From Pseudomonas botevensis (GTDB taxonomy: Bacteria; Pseudomonadota; Gammaproteobacteria; Pseudomonadales; Pseudomonadaceae): 64,000 bases of DNA. The notes beneath the pieces were generated by a model. That model did not search any database, was not told where the DNA came from, and saw nothing but the letters and a program-made list of their open reading frames with translations. The stretch spans positions 1-64,000 of the forward strand of contig NZ_JAHTKI010000026.1 of the NCBI RefSeq assembly GCF_019145475.1, written 5' to 3'. A program made the position numbers and the translations under genes. Shown piece by piece: positions 8,773 to 17,082 of this stretch; position 1 is the stretch's first letter; each line of letters starts with the position of its first letter.

Positions 8773-9795
8773 ATGAGCTTGAAAGACAAACTGCCCGGCC
8801 AACTGGGCTTCGGCACCGCGCCATTGGGCAACATGTTCCGCGCAATCCCGGAAGACGAAGCACAAGCCACCGTACACGCGGCGTGGGAGGCCGGTGTGCG
8901 TTACTTCGATACCGCGCCGTTCTATGGCTCGGGCCTCTCGGAAATCCGCCTGGGCGAGGCGTTGTCCCGCTACCAGCGTGATGACTATGTGCTCAGCACC
9001 AAGGTTGGCCGGGTGATTCTCGATGAAGTCGAAGACGCCGCTGCCCGGGATCTGGGCGAGAAAAGCGGCGTGTTCGAACACGGCCGGCCGAACAAGATCG
9101 TCAACGATTACAGCGCCGATGCCACCCTGCGTTCGATCGAAGACAGTCTCAAACGTCTGAAGACTGACCGTCTCGACATCGTTTGGGTCCACGACATCGC
9201 CCAAGACTTCTATGGCGATCAATGGCTGGAGTATTTCAACCAGGCGCGCACCGGCGCATTCAAGGTCCTGACCCGTCTGCGCGAAGAGGGCGTGATCAAG
9301 GGCTGGGGCCTGGGCGTGAACAAGGTCGAGCCGTGCGAACTGACCCTCGACCTCAGCGAAGCGCAACCCGACGGCTTTCTGCTGGCCGGCCGCTACACTC
9401 TGCTGGATCACGACCGCGCCTTGCAGCGTCTGATGGATTCGGCACGGGCGCAAAACGTTGAAATCGTTGTCGGCGGCCCTTATAGCTCGGGGATCCTGGC
9501 CGGCGGCGCGCACTTCGAATACCAGAAAGCCAGCCCGCAGATCATTGCGAAAGTCGAGCGGATCAAAGCGCTCGCGGCGGCCCATGGCGTGGATGTAAAG
9601 GCAGCGGCGTTGCAATTCTCCCTGGCCAATCCGGCGGTCGCGGCGGTGATCCCCGGCGCCAGCAAACCGGGGCGGATTGCTGAAGATGTGGCGGCCCTGT
9701 CGGCGGTGATCCCGGCCGGTTTCTGGCAGGCCATGCGTGAAGCGAACCTGGTGTCGGAACGGGCACCATTGCCAATCGACGAGGTGAAAGCATGA
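8773..9795 (+). CDS. Aldo/keto reductase (D-threo-aldose/pyridoxal dehydrogenase-like)
   Basis: This is an NAD(P)-dependent TIM-barrel oxidoreductase of 340 residues. The catalytic tetrad is visible as the Asp and Tyr of YFDTAPFYGSGLSE, the Lys of LSTKVGR and the His of VWVHDI. The long insert before the Lys helix and the FYGSG motif place it in the aldose 1-dehydrogenase/pyridoxal 4-dehydrogenase branch. It is first in a three-gene operon with an SDR (ATGA overlap) and an SRPBCC protein, probably under the divergent LysR regulator. AGGAAAG precedes the start. Confidence 0.87.
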   Translation: MSLKDKLPGQLGFGTAPLGNMFRAIPEDEAQATVHAAWEAGVRYFDTAPFYGSGLSEIRLGEALSRYQRDDYVLSTKVGRVILDEVEDAAARDLGEKSGVFEHGRPNKIVNDYSADATLRSIEDSLKRLKTDRLDIVWVHDIAQDFYGDQWLEYFNQARTGAFKVLTRLREEGVIKGWGLGVNKVEPCELTLDLSEAQPDGFLLAGRYTLLDHDRALQRLMDSARAQNVEIVVGGPYSSGILAGGAHFEYQKASPQIIAKVERIKALAAAHGVDVKAAALQFSLANPAVAAVIPGASKPGRIAEDVAALSAVIPAGFWQAMREANLVSERAPLPIDEVKA

Positions 9796-10589
9796 AAATC
9801 GATTTGACTGGAAAACTCGCAATCGTCAGCGGTAGTACCGACGGCATCGGCCTGGGCATCAGCCGGTCGCTGGCCGAGTCCGGCGCCACGGTGGTGGTGA
9901 TCGGCCGAACCACCGCCAAGGTCGACGAGGCACTGGCGAGCATTCGCCAGAAGGTGCCGGGTGCGCAACTGCGTGGTCTGACGGCCGACCTGGGCACCGC
10001 CGAAGGCGCGCAGACACTGTTCGCGGCGGAGCCGAAGGCCGACATCCTGGTGAACAACCTCGGGATCTTCAACGACGTGGACTTCTTCGAAACGCCAGAC
10101 AGTGAGTGGACGCGCTTCTATGAGATCAACGTGATTTCCGGCGTCCGTCTGGCGCGGCATTACACGCCGGCCATGGTCGAGCAGGGCTGGGGCCGGGTGA
10201 TTTTCCTGTCTTCGGAATCCGGCGTGGCGACACCGGCCGACATGATCAACTACGGCGTGACCAAAAGCGCCAACCTGGCGGTGTCCCATGGTCTGGCCAA
10301 ACGCCTGGCCGGTACAGGGGTGACGGTCAATTCGGTCCTGCCGGGGCCGACCTTCACCGACGGTCTGCAAAAGATGCTCCAGGGGGCCGCCGCCGAGTCC
10401 GGCCGTGAGCTGCGTGACGAGGCCGACGCCTTTGTGCGCAAGGCCCGTCCGACGTCGATTATCCAGCGTGTGGCGGATGTCGAGGAAGTCGCGCATCTGG
10501 TCACCTACATCGCTTCACCACTGTCTTCGGCCACGACCGGCGCCGCGCTGCGCGTTGACGGTGGCGTGGTCGACAGCCTGGCAATCTGA
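9792..10589 (+). CDS. Short-chain dehydrogenase/reductase (SDR)
   Basis: This classical SDR has 265 residues. The cofactor motif is SGSTDGIG (the usual TGxxxGIG with Ser first). The structural motif is NNLG instead of NNAG, and the active-site YxxxK lies in YGVTKSA. Asn, Ser (SSES), Tyr and Lys are all present, so it should be catalytic. It overlaps the reductase upstream by four bases (ATGA), so translational coupling is likely. The two oxidoreductases probably act on successive carbonyl or alcohol groups of one substrate, which I cannot identify. Confidence 0.88.
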   Translation: MKIDLTGKLAIVSGSTDGIGLGISRSLAESGATVVVIGRTTAKVDEALASIRQKVPGAQLRGLTADLGTAEGAQTLFAAEPKADILVNNLGIFNDVDFFETPDSEWTRFYEINVISGVRLARHYTPAMVEQGWGRVIFLSSESGVATPADMINYGVTKSANLAVSHGLAKRLAGTGVTVNSVLPGPTFTDGLQKMLQGAAAESGRELRDEADAFVRKARPTSIIQRVADVEEVAHLVTYIASPLSSATTGAALRVDGGVVDSLAI

Positions 10590-10619
10590 ACCTGAATTTC
10601 TACCCAGAGACGTTTATTC

Positions 10620-11030
10620 ATGGCAACTGCATCAGCATTTATCGATATCCCGGCTTCGGCCGAGCAGGTCTGGCAATTGATCGGCGGCTTCAACTCGCTG
10701 CCGGACTGGCTGCCGTTCATTCCCCGAAGCGAACTGAGCGAAGGCGGGCGCGTGCGTTCGCTGCAAACCGCCGACGGCGGGGTGGTGATCGAGCGCCTGC
10801 AAGCGTTCGATGACGCGGCGAAAACCTACAGCTACTCGATCCTGCAAGCGCCGTTCCCGGCCACTGACTATCTGTCGACCCTGAAAGTCGAAGCCCTGGG
10901 GCAAGGCGCACGGGTGACCTGGTCGGGCCGCTTCAATGCCAAGGGCGTGAGCGACGAGGAAGTGGTGGCGCTGTTCAGCGGCATCTATCAGGGCGGCCTT
11001 GAGGCGTTGCGGGCCAATTACCCGGCCTGA
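10620..11030 (+). CDS. SRPBCC (START/polyketide cyclase-like) protein
   Basis: The protein has 136 residues with the SRPBCC helix-grip fold pattern: an N-terminal strand and helix (SAFIDIPASAEQVWQLIGGF), a central sheet, and a long C-terminal helix (EEVVALFSGIYQGGLEALRANY). Such proteins bind hydrophobic ligands or act as cyclases; many MxaD-like members sit beside oxidoreductases. It ends the AKR-SDR operon, 30 bp behind the SDR, and is followed by a perfect hairpin. Its specific role is unknown. Confidence 0.8.
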   Translation: MATASAFIDIPASAEQVWQLIGGFNSLPDWLPFIPRSELSEGGRVRSLQTADGGVVIERLQAFDDAAKTYSYSILQAPFPATDYLSTLKVEALGQGARVTWSGRFNAKGVSDEEVVALFSGIYQGGLEALRANYPA

Positions 11031-11042
11031 TTGATCGGTGAT

Positions 11043-11064
11043 CACCCTCCCGCAAGGGAGGGTG
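11043..11064. terminator. Hairpin terminator between convergent units
   Basis: The arms CACCCTCCC and GGGAGGGTG are perfect with a GCAA tetraloop. It lies in the 38-bp gap between the SRPBCC gene and the convergent histidine kinase. There is no clear U-tract, so termination efficiency is uncertain. Confidence 0.65.
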
Positions 11065-11068
11065 AGCT

Positions 11069-12463
11069 TCAGGATTGCGAGATCAGGCTCTGCCGACAAT
11101 CGAGCACCAGTTTCGCGCCGCCCAGCTCGCTGCTGCCGACATCGAGGCTGAAGTCATGCAGGCTGACAATCGCGGCGACGATCGACAATCCCAGACCAAA
11201 GCCGTTTTTCAGCTGTCCACCCTCGGCGCGGTAGAAGCGCTGGAACACCGCTTCGCGCTCCGAGGCGGGAATACCGGGACCTGAGTCATGTACTTCGATC
11301 CGGGTATGCCCGCCATCATTGACCCCCCGCAAAATCACCGTGCCCCCGGCCGGGGTGAACTTGATCGAGTTGCTCAACAGGTTCGCCAGGGCCTCGAACA
11401 GCAACGCCCGGTCGCCGTTCAGGCGCGGCAGGGTTTCCGGCATGTTCAGCTCGAACCGCAGTTCGTCTTCTTCGGCCAGTGGCAGGTAGAACTCGTGCAG
11501 TTCTTCGAGCAACAACACCGGGTCCAGTTCGACAAAGCCTGAGCGCCGCTGCCGATCTTCCAGCTCGGAAATCCGCAACAACCCGCGAAACCGCGCCATC
11601 AGCGTATCCGCCTCGGCCAGCACCAGATCCAGTTGGGTCGCTTCCTGGGAACCTTCGCCAGCCTGCTGCTGCATGCGATACAGCTGCGCGCGCAGACGGG
11701 TCAACGGGGTGCGCAAGTCGTGGGCGATGTTGTCGCACACGCCTTTGACCTCGTTCATCAGGCGCTCGATGCGTTCGAGCATGGCGTTGACGATGGCGGC
11801 GAGCATGTCCAGCTCATCCCGGCGATTGGACAGCGGCAGGCGATGGGTGAGATCGCCGGCCACGATTGCCTGGGCGCTGGCCTGGATCGCGCGGATCCGC
11901 CGCAGCGGTCGGCGACGCAACAGATGCCAACCGGCGATTCCCGGCAGGATCGTCAGCGAAACGCCCCAGAACAACGCATGCAGGATGATTCGGGTCACGG
12001 CGAACAGCGAACCGTTGTCACGCAGCAACACCAGCCAGCGCCCGTCGCGGGTGTGGGTGGCGATGGCATCGCAGCTGTCAGCGGGCAGGGTCGGGTCATC
12101 GGAGTCGGCGCAATCGGCCAGGGTGTGAATCTTGCCGTCCAGCGCCAGGCCTTCGGGGATCTGCTGCAACGCACCGCCGAGGTAATTGCCGTGCGCATCG
12201 AACAGGCCGTAGGCGTCGATGCCGCGAATGTCGAACGTCATGCTCGCGGCCAGGGCCTCTTCCAACTGATCGCCCTGAAAGTGCGAGAACAGGTGCTGGC
12301 GTTGCATCAAGGAGTGCTTGGCGAGGTTGTCGAGATAGGCGGACACCTCGAAATACATGACCCCCATGAGGATCGCGCTCCAGGCCACGAACAACGAACT
12401 GTACAGCGCCAGCAGCCGGCTGCTGGAGGAACGCCAGCCGTCAGACGGGTTCGGCAATGACAT
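11069..12463 (-). CDS. Two-component sensor histidine kinase
   Basis: This inner-membrane kinase has 464 residues. It has TM1 (about 16-40), a periplasmic sensor of roughly 120 residues containing two Cys (118 and 131), TM2 (about 160-180), a HAMP domain, and a HisKA box DNIAHDLRTPLTRLRA with phospho-acceptor His248. The C-terminal HATPase domain shows NLLSNSIKFTP, DSGPGIP and GFGLGLSIV. The gene overlaps the response regulator by 23 bases, so translation is coupled. The signal is unknown; the paired periplasmic Cys suggest a disulfide or metal-sensitive sensor. Confidence 0.9.
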   Translation of the reverse strand: MSLPNPSDGWRSSSSRLLALYSSLFVAWSAILMGVMYFEVSAYLDNLAKHSLMQRQHLFSHFQGDQLEEALAASMTFDIRGIDAYGLFDAHGNYLGGALQQIPEGLALDGKIHTLADCADSDDPTLPADSCDAIATHTRDGRWLVLLRDNGSLFAVTRIILHALFWGVSLTILPGIAGWHLLRRRPLRRIRAIQASAQAIVAGDLTHRLPLSNRRDELDMLAAIVNAMLERIERLMNEVKGVCDNIAHDLRTPLTRLRAQLYRMQQQAGEGSQEATQLDLVLAEADTLMARFRGLLRISELEDRQRRSGFVELDPVLLLEELHEFYLPLAEEDELRFELNMPETLPRLNGDRALLFEALANLLSNSIKFTPAGGTVILRGVNDGGHTRIEVHDSGPGIPASEREAVFQRFYRAEGGQLKNGFGLGLSIVAAIVSLHDFSLDVGSSELGGAKLVLDCRQSLISQS

Positions 12464-13124
12464 AACCCGAGCCTCGAACGGTGCGGATCAGCGGGACGTT
12501 GCCCGGCGGGTCGATCTTCTTGCGCAGGCGACCGATGTGGACGTCGATCAGGTTGGTGCCGGGGTCGAAGTGATAACCCCAGACTTCTTCGAAAATCATC
12601 ATCCGCGAGAGGATCTGGCCGCTGTTACGCATCAGAAACTCCAGCAATTTGTACTCGGTCGGCAACAGCGTCAGCACCTGCTCGGCGCGCCGCGCTTCGT
12701 GAGTGATCAAGTCCAGTTGCAGATCCGCGACTTGCAGGGTGGTCGGTTGCGTGCCGCCGCTGTTCTGCCGCCGCAGCAACACCTCGACCCGAGCAGCCAT
12801 CTCGTCGGTGGCGAACGGCTTGGTCAGGTAATCGTCACCACCGGCGCGCAGGCCGCGCACTCGCTCATCGACATCGGACAGCGCACTGATCATCAGAATC
12901 GGCGTCGCCACGCCCATGGTGCGCAGGGTGGTGACAATGGCCAGACCGTCCAGCTCCGGCAGCATGCGGTCAAGGGTGATCAAGTCATAGTTGCCGCTGA
13001 CGGCGCGGTCCAGGCCTTCGCGGCCATTGTCGACCCAGTCCACGTCGAGGCCGTGGCTGCTCAGTTCGGCAACGATTTCCCGCGCGGTCACGGCGTCGTC
13101 TTCGATGGTCAAGATACGAGTCAT
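12441..13124 (-). CDS. OmpR-family response regulator
   Basis: The protein has 227 residues, with a receiver domain (acidic pocket IEDD, phospho-acceptor Asp52 in LDRMLPELDG, conserved Lys in YLTKPF) and a C-terminal winged helix (LLPTEYKLLEFLMRNSGQILSR, then IDVHIGRLRKKID and the TVRGSGY wing). It is first in the operon with the kinase downstream. The DRMLP form in place of DLMLP is a minor variant. Its regulon is not evident from neighbours. Confidence 0.92.
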   Translation of the reverse strand: MTRILTIEDDAVTAREIVAELSSHGLDVDWVDNGREGLDRAVSGNYDLITLDRMLPELDGLAIVTTLRTMGVATPILMISALSDVDERVRGLRAGGDDYLTKPFATDEMAARVEVLLRRQNSGGTQPTTLQVADLQLDLITHEARRAEQVLTLLPTEYKLLEFLMRNSGQILSRMMIFEEVWGYHFDPGTNLIDVHIGRLRKKIDPPGNVPLIRTVRGSGYVIAEPV

Positions 13125-13355
13125 AGGGCGGCCCTGCTGATCGGTTCAAACGGAATGGCAGCATTTTGCCAAGATTTTGCGCTGTCGCTTTAAATTAACT
13201 TTCATGTTGTAGCTGCTGCGGGCGATGTCAGCCGAACTTTTTGTGCCAATGCATAAAACCCGCTGTTATTGACGGCTTGTTGCAATTTGCATGGTTACAG
13301 GAAGTTCAGTTTATTTAACTGATTGAAAAATAAGAATTTATTAAAGTTTTGCGTC

Positions 13356-13371
13356 TGGCACGGTCACTGCA
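13356..13371 (+). promoter_or_regulatory. Sigma-54-like promoter
   Basis: TGGCACG-N4-CTGCA has the GG and GC dinucleotides ten bases apart, as RpoN requires, and only one mismatch to the -12 consensus. It lies 55 bases upstream of the membrane-protein ATG. The preceding 150 bases are AT-rich and hold no clear repeated activator site, so this remains a candidate. The rest of the 300-bp gap upstream shows nothing else recognisable. Confidence 0.4.
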
Positions 13372-13425
13372 ATTCATCTCTCGACGAGTTGTAACACCAT
13401 TTTTCCTGCCGGGAGCAGAACAACA

Positions 13426-14358
13426 ATGAATAGATCCTCTGATGGGTTTTATCCTGCCTTTGAAGGTGAGTCGAGCGACGTCTCAGGGGTGTCCTGGGGC
13501 GCGATCTTCGCCGGTGCCGCAGCGGCTGCGGCGTTGTCGATGATTCTGGTGCTGCTCGGTTTCGGCCTGGGCTTCTCAGCGGTTTCTCCATGGGCCGGGG
13601 AGGGCGTCAGTGCCAAGGGCCTGGGCATTTCGACGATTGTCTGGCTGGCTGCCACGCAGATCATCGCTTCCGGCGCGGGTGGCTACATCGCCGGCCGGCT
13701 GCGGGTGAAGTGGGCCAACATGCATGGTGACGAGGTGTATTTCCGCGACACCGCCCATGGTTTCCTGGCCTGGTGCGTGGCGACGCTGGTGACCGCGACC
13801 CTGGTGGTCGGCTCGGTCAGCAGCATCGTCAGTGGCGGGGTGCAGGCCGGAGCCAGTGTTGCCGGTGGTGCCGCCAGTGCCATGACCCAGGCGGCCGGTA
13901 CGGCGGCGGCCAACACCGACAGCGATCAGTACGGTTACTTCGTCGACAGCCTGTTCCGTGATGACCGTCCGGCTGCCGTCAGCGATGACGCGGCCCGTGG
14001 CACCGTGACCAGGATCTTCGCCCAGAGCCTGGCCAACGGTCAGCTCAGCGCCGAGGACCGTACCTACCTCGCTCAACTGGTGGCGCAACGGACCAACCTG
14101 TCGCAGGCCGATGCCGAACGTCGTGTCGATGAAATCTATGCCCGTACCCAGAAAGCCATCGCCGACGCCAAAGTTAAGGCCCAGCAAGCGGCCGATACCG
14201 CCGCCAAAGTCGCTGCCGTGACAACGCTGTGGATGTTCGTAGCGCTGTTGGCCGGTGCCTTCTTTGCCAGCCTCGCCGCTACCTTCGGCGGTCGCCGCCG
14301 GGATGCCGTCGAGTATGTCGAAGTCGAAACCTACACCACGACGACCCCCGTCCGTTAA
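13426..14358 (+). CDS. Conserved membrane protein of unknown function
   Basis: The protein has 310 residues. Four hydrophobic segments are visible, at about 25-50, 70-90, 118-160 (Gly/Ala-rich) and 270-290, with a charged soluble stretch between the third and fourth (about 165-265). That stretch is helical and Ala/Gln-rich (KVKAQQAADTAAKVAAV), and may form a coiled coil. The tail after the last segment is short and Thr-rich. I do not recognise a catalytic motif. A GGGAGCAG site precedes the ATG. A 24-residue membrane peptide gene follows 15 bp downstream and then a terminator, so the two form one transcription unit. Confidence 0.8.
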   Translation: MNRSSDGFYPAFEGESSDVSGVSWGAIFAGAAAAAALSMILVLLGFGLGFSAVSPWAGEGVSAKGLGISTIVWLAATQIIASGAGGYIAGRLRVKWANMHGDEVYFRDTAHGFLAWCVATLVTATLVVGSVSSIVSGGVQAGASVAGGAASAMTQAAGTAAANTDSDQYGYFVDSLFRDDRPAAVSDDAARGTVTRIFAQSLANGQLSAEDRTYLAQLVAQRTNLSQADAERRVDEIYARTQKAIADAKVKAQQAADTAAKVAAVTTLWMFVALLAGAFFASLAATFGGRRRDAVEYVEVETYTTTTPVR

Positions 14359-14373
14359 TCAAGGAGCATGACC

Positions 14374-14448
14374 ATGCGTTCACTACTGCTGTTTTTCCTC
14401 GGCGTGCCAATCCCGATCATCATTCTGATCGCCCTGTTCGTACACTGA
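14374..14448 (+). CDS. 24-residue single-segment membrane peptide
   Basis: This very short gene encodes a start-to-end hydrophobic peptide beginning MRSLLLFFLGVPIP and ending LIALFVH. It should span the inner membrane once. AAGGAG lies seven bases before the chosen ATG; an ATG two codons upstream is too close to that site. It sits between the 310-residue membrane protein and a strong terminator, so it is probably co-expressed and may be a small partner subunit. I cannot name a function. Confidence 0.65.
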   Translation: MRSLLLFFLGVPIPIIILIALFVH

Positions 14449-14469
14449 TCCCTTGAGGCACGGGCCTCG

Positions 14470-14502
14470 GCCGCTTTCACTTTCGGGTGCAAGCGGCTTT
14501 TT
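14470..14502 (+). terminator. Intrinsic terminator after the small membrane genes
   Basis: The stem GCCGCTT/AAGCGGC closes a 14-base loop and is followed by a run of five T. It is a classical rho-independent terminator for the rightward membrane-protein unit. Confidence 0.85.
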
Positions 14503-14572
14503 GCTTTCCGGGAAGGCAGAAGGGAGAATCACTGCCGGAAGTGGATTGGCCGCTTTCTACCTGTTTTTAAGG

Positions 14573-15121
14573 ATGAGTACGTTGGACAAGAAGGAAATCA
14601 GACGCCAGGTTGGCGAAATGCTCGGCGCCGGTCGCTCGAAGACCGAGACTTTCCAGGCGCTGTCCGGTGGCGCGCTCAAGGACAAGGCCCTGGCTTATCT
14701 GATCGGCTCGCGCCCGGATCCGCAGTTGCTGGACCGGCATGCCGGCAAGATAAAAATCCTGCTCGGGCTGACTTACGTCCAGGCGCTTATCGGTCTGGTG
14801 GCCGGCTATTTTCTGGGATTGACCATCAGCCCGGGTTTCGCCATCGGGCTGGGCCTGTTTGCTGGGGGCGTGCCCTTGCTGTTTGTCTGGGGCTTCCACC
14901 GGAACATGGCGCAGGCTTATACCGCTTACGTGATTCTGTCGATCAGCCAGGTGCCACGGATGTTCAAGGGTTACGCCGAGGACCCGACGGGGACGGTGAT
15001 CGGGGTGGTGATTACGCTGGCGATGGTGTTCTTCGTTGCCTGGCTGAAAAACCTGCTATTCCCTGATCTGGGTTTCATCGGACCGAAAAAGATCAAGGGG
15101 CAGTTCGTTTTCTCCAACTGA
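14573..15121 (+). CDS. Small conserved membrane protein
   Basis: The protein has 182 residues. The N-terminal 60 are soluble and charged (STLDKKEIRRQVGEMLGAGRSK), followed by four hydrophobic segments at about 62-82, 85-108, 113-130 and 140-160. I recognise no domain. The start is uncertain: the ATG used overlaps its own AAGG, while a TTG ten bases downstream has AAGGA at ideal spacing and would give a protein three residues shorter. The gene lies alone between a terminator and the hcn promoter. Confidence 0.75.
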   Translation: MSTLDKKEIRRQVGEMLGAGRSKTETFQALSGGALKDKALAYLIGSRPDPQLLDRHAGKIKILLGLTYVQALIGLVAGYFLGLTISPGFAIGLGLFAGGVPLLFVWGFHRNMAQAYTAYVILSISQVPRMFKGYAEDPTGTVIGVVITLAMVFFVAWLKNLLFPDLGFIGPKKIKGQFVFSN

Positions 15122-15146
15122 TCGTTGAACAATCCGACTGCTTTCA

Positions 15147-15188
15147 CTGGCCTGGATCAATATTTCCCTCGGCGCGATCGCCTAACGT
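15147..15188 (+). promoter_or_regulatory. hcnA promoter with ANR-like box
   Basis: CTGGC-N4-ATCAA at 15147-15160 has a perfect right half of the ANR/FNR box (TTGAT-N4-ATCAA) and a weak left half. A TAACGT -10 element at 15183-15188 places the box near -41.5 from a start around 15195, the class II position of ANR-activated promoters. Pseudomonas hcn operons are known to need ANR under low oxygen. The predicted leader is about 165 bases. Confidence 0.6.
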
Positions 15189-15342
15189 GAATGATCCAGG
15201 CCTTTGCTGAGGTATGAACTACAGTGCTTCACGCGCACCTTGTTGCGCTGACGGGAGTACCCGCGTCGACACCCAAACCACAGCAATAAAAACGTCGACA
15301 AGATGTAGTGCAGCAAGGAGCTGACACCACCTCAACCGAACC

Positions 15343-15354
15343 TTCACGGATGAA
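15343..15354 (+). promoter_or_regulatory. RsmA/RsmE binding site at the hcnA ribosome binding site
   Basis: The leader contains TTCACGGATGAA, the same 12-mer as the core of the hcnA RNA used for the RsmE structure work in P. fluorescens CHA0. The GGA in the loop is also the Shine-Dalgarno of hcnA, so RsmA/E binding blocks translation until Gac-induced sRNAs titrate it. Further GGA motifs occur in the leader, for example AGGAG near 15316-15320. Confidence 0.8.
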
Positions 15355-15361
15355 CATCGCA

Positions 15362-15676
15362 ATGCACTGCCTAGAAAGAACCTTTGATATCCAGCCTCTG
15401 ACACAGGCGGATATGACCGTACACATCAACGGTCAACCGGTCACCGCCGCCATCGGCGAAACCGTCCTCAGCGTCATTCAGTCCCTCGGTGTGCGTCAGG
15501 TCGCACGCAACGATCACAACCAGATCAGCGGTGCCTATTGCGGCATGGGCGTGTGCCAGTGCTGCCTGGTGAAGATCAATGGCCGGCACAAGCGCCGCGC
15601 CTGCCAGACCGTGGTGCGCGAGGGCATGCACATCGAAACCCGGGTCAACCGCATCAACGAGCAGGAGGCGCCATGA
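15362..15676 (+). CDS. hcnA: Hydrogen cyanide synthase subunit HcnA, 2Fe-2S protein
   Basis: This is the 104-residue ferredoxin-like subunit of the membrane-associated cyanide synthase, which oxidises glycine to HCN and CO2. The 2Fe-2S ligands are CGMGVCQCC plus a later Cys in RRACQTV. The start was set at the MHCLERTFDIQPL methionine because it gives the family length and lies 11 bases past the GGA Shine-Dalgarno; another ATG four codons upstream overlaps the Rsm site. It is first in hcnABC and overlaps hcnB by ATGA. Confidence 0.93.
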   Translation: MHCLERTFDIQPLTQADMTVHINGQPVTAAIGETVLSVIQSLGVRQVARNDHNQISGAYCGMGVCQCCLVKINGRHKRRACQTVVREGMHIETRVNRINEQEAP

Positions 15677-17082
15677 GCCTGTATCCGGTGATCGTCGGCG
15701 GCGGCCCGGCGGGAATGGCGGCTGCCATCGAACTGGCCCGCCATGGTGTGCGCTGTACCTTGCTCGAAGAAGCCTCGCGCCTGGGTGGCGTGGTCTATCG
15801 CGGGCCGTTGCGCGACGGCGTGCAGCTGGATTACCTGGGACCGCGCTATTCCGAAGCGCTGGGCAAACTGCACGGTGATTTCCAGGCGCAATCCGGGTTG
15901 ATCGACGTGCGCCTCAATCATCGGGTGGTCGGTGCCGAAGGCACGCGCTCGCTGGTGGTGCTGGACGGCGATGAACGCCTGCATGAAATCGAGTACCCGC
16001 AGTTGCTGCTGGCCGCCGGTTGCCATGAGCGCAGCGTGCCGTTTCCTGGCTGGACCCTGCCGGGGGTGATGTTGCTCGGTGGCTTGCAGCTGCAAATCAA
16101 GAGCGGTGTGGTCAAGCCGCAAGGGCCGGTGGTGATCGCCGGCACCGGGCCGCTGCTGCCGCTGGTGGCGTGTCAGTTGCACGCCTCCGGCGTCAGCGTC
16201 GCGGGCGTCTACGAGGCCTGCGCTTTCGGCAAGATCGCCCGTGAGAGCCTGGCGCTGTTGAACAAGCCGCAATTGTTCCTCGACGGCTTGAGCATGCTCA
16301 CCTACCTGAAACTGCACGGCATCCCGATGAACTACGGCTGGGGCGTGGTCGAGGCTCGGGGTGACGGCGAGTTGAGCAGCGTCAGCGTGGCGCCGTATTC
16401 GGCGACGTGGGAGGCGGATCTGTCCCGGCTCGAACGCATTGAGGCCAAGACCCTGGCGGTCGGCTACGGCTTCATTCCGCGTACCCAATTGAGCCAGCAA
16501 ATGGGCCTGGATCACGGCTTCAGCGACGACGGCTATCTGCGCGCCCACGCCAATATCTGGCAGCAGAGCAGTGAGCCGCACGTGCATCTGGCCGGCGACA
16601 TGGGCGGGATTCGCGGCGGTGAAGCGGCGATGCTCGCGGGCAAGATCGCCGCGACCTCGATCCTGCTGCAACGCGGCGTGCTGGAAGAGGAGCTGGCGCG
16701 GGTTCGCCGCGACCGTTACCTGGGCAAACTCAAATCCATCGTGCGCTTTCGTGCAGCGGTGGATCGCTACACCGGACGCGGCGTCGGGCAAACCGCATTG
16801 CCGGCGGCCGACACGGTGATCTGCCGTTGTGAGCACGCAACCCGCGCCGACATCGACCGGGCGCTGGATCAGGGTGTGCAAGACATCGCCAGCCTGAAAA
16901 TGCGCACCCGCGTAAGCATGGGCGACTGTCAGGGACGGATGTGCGTCGGCTATTGCAGCGATCGCCTGCGCCAGGCCACCGGTCGACAGGATGTCGGCTG
17001 GCTGCGGCCGCGCTTCCCGGTTGATCCGATCCCTTTTTCCGCGTTCCAGTCCCTCGGCACGGAGGCCGTTTCCCATGAGTAA
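15673..17082 (+). CDS. hcnB: Hydrogen cyanide synthase subunit HcnB
   Basis: This FAD-linked subunit has 469 residues and the layout of the opine/octopine oxidase A-subunit family. The N-terminal FAD motif is VGGGPAGMAAA, and a second NAD-type motif follows (IAGTGPLLPLVA). A C-terminal Cys-rich BFD-like 2Fe-2S region carries the pattern CRCE, then GDCQGRMCVGYC. It works with HcnA and HcnC in glycine oxidation to cyanide. Four-base overlap with hcnA and eight-base overlap with hcnC show translational coupling and equal stoichiometry. Confidence 0.94.
   Translation: MSLYPVIVGGGPAGMAAAIELARHGVRCTLLEEASRLGGVVYRGPLRDGVQLDYLGPRYSEALGKLHGDFQAQSGLIDVRLNHRVVGAEGTRSLVVLDGDERLHEIEYPQLLLAAGCHERSVPFPGWTLPGVMLLGGLQLQIKSGVVKPQGPVVIAGTGPLLPLVACQLHASGVSVAGVYEACAFGKIARESLALLNKPQLFLDGLSMLTYLKLHGIPMNYGWGVVEARGDGELSSVSVAPYSATWEADLSRLERIEAKTLAVGYGFIPRTQLSQQMGLDHGFSDDGYLRAHANIWQQSSEPHVHLAGDMGGIRGGEAAMLAGKIAATSILLQRGVLEEELARVRRDRYLGKLKSIVRFRAAVDRYTGRGVGQTALPAADTVICRCEHATRADIDRALDQGVQDIASLKMRTRVSMGDCQGRMCVGYCSDRLRQATGRQDVGWLRPRFPVDPIPFSAFQSLGTEAVSHE

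Noticed and set aside
13231..13260. AlgU (sigma-22) promoter starting GAACTT
   Set aside because: The -35-like GAACTT has no TCTGA-type -10 at 16-17 bases.
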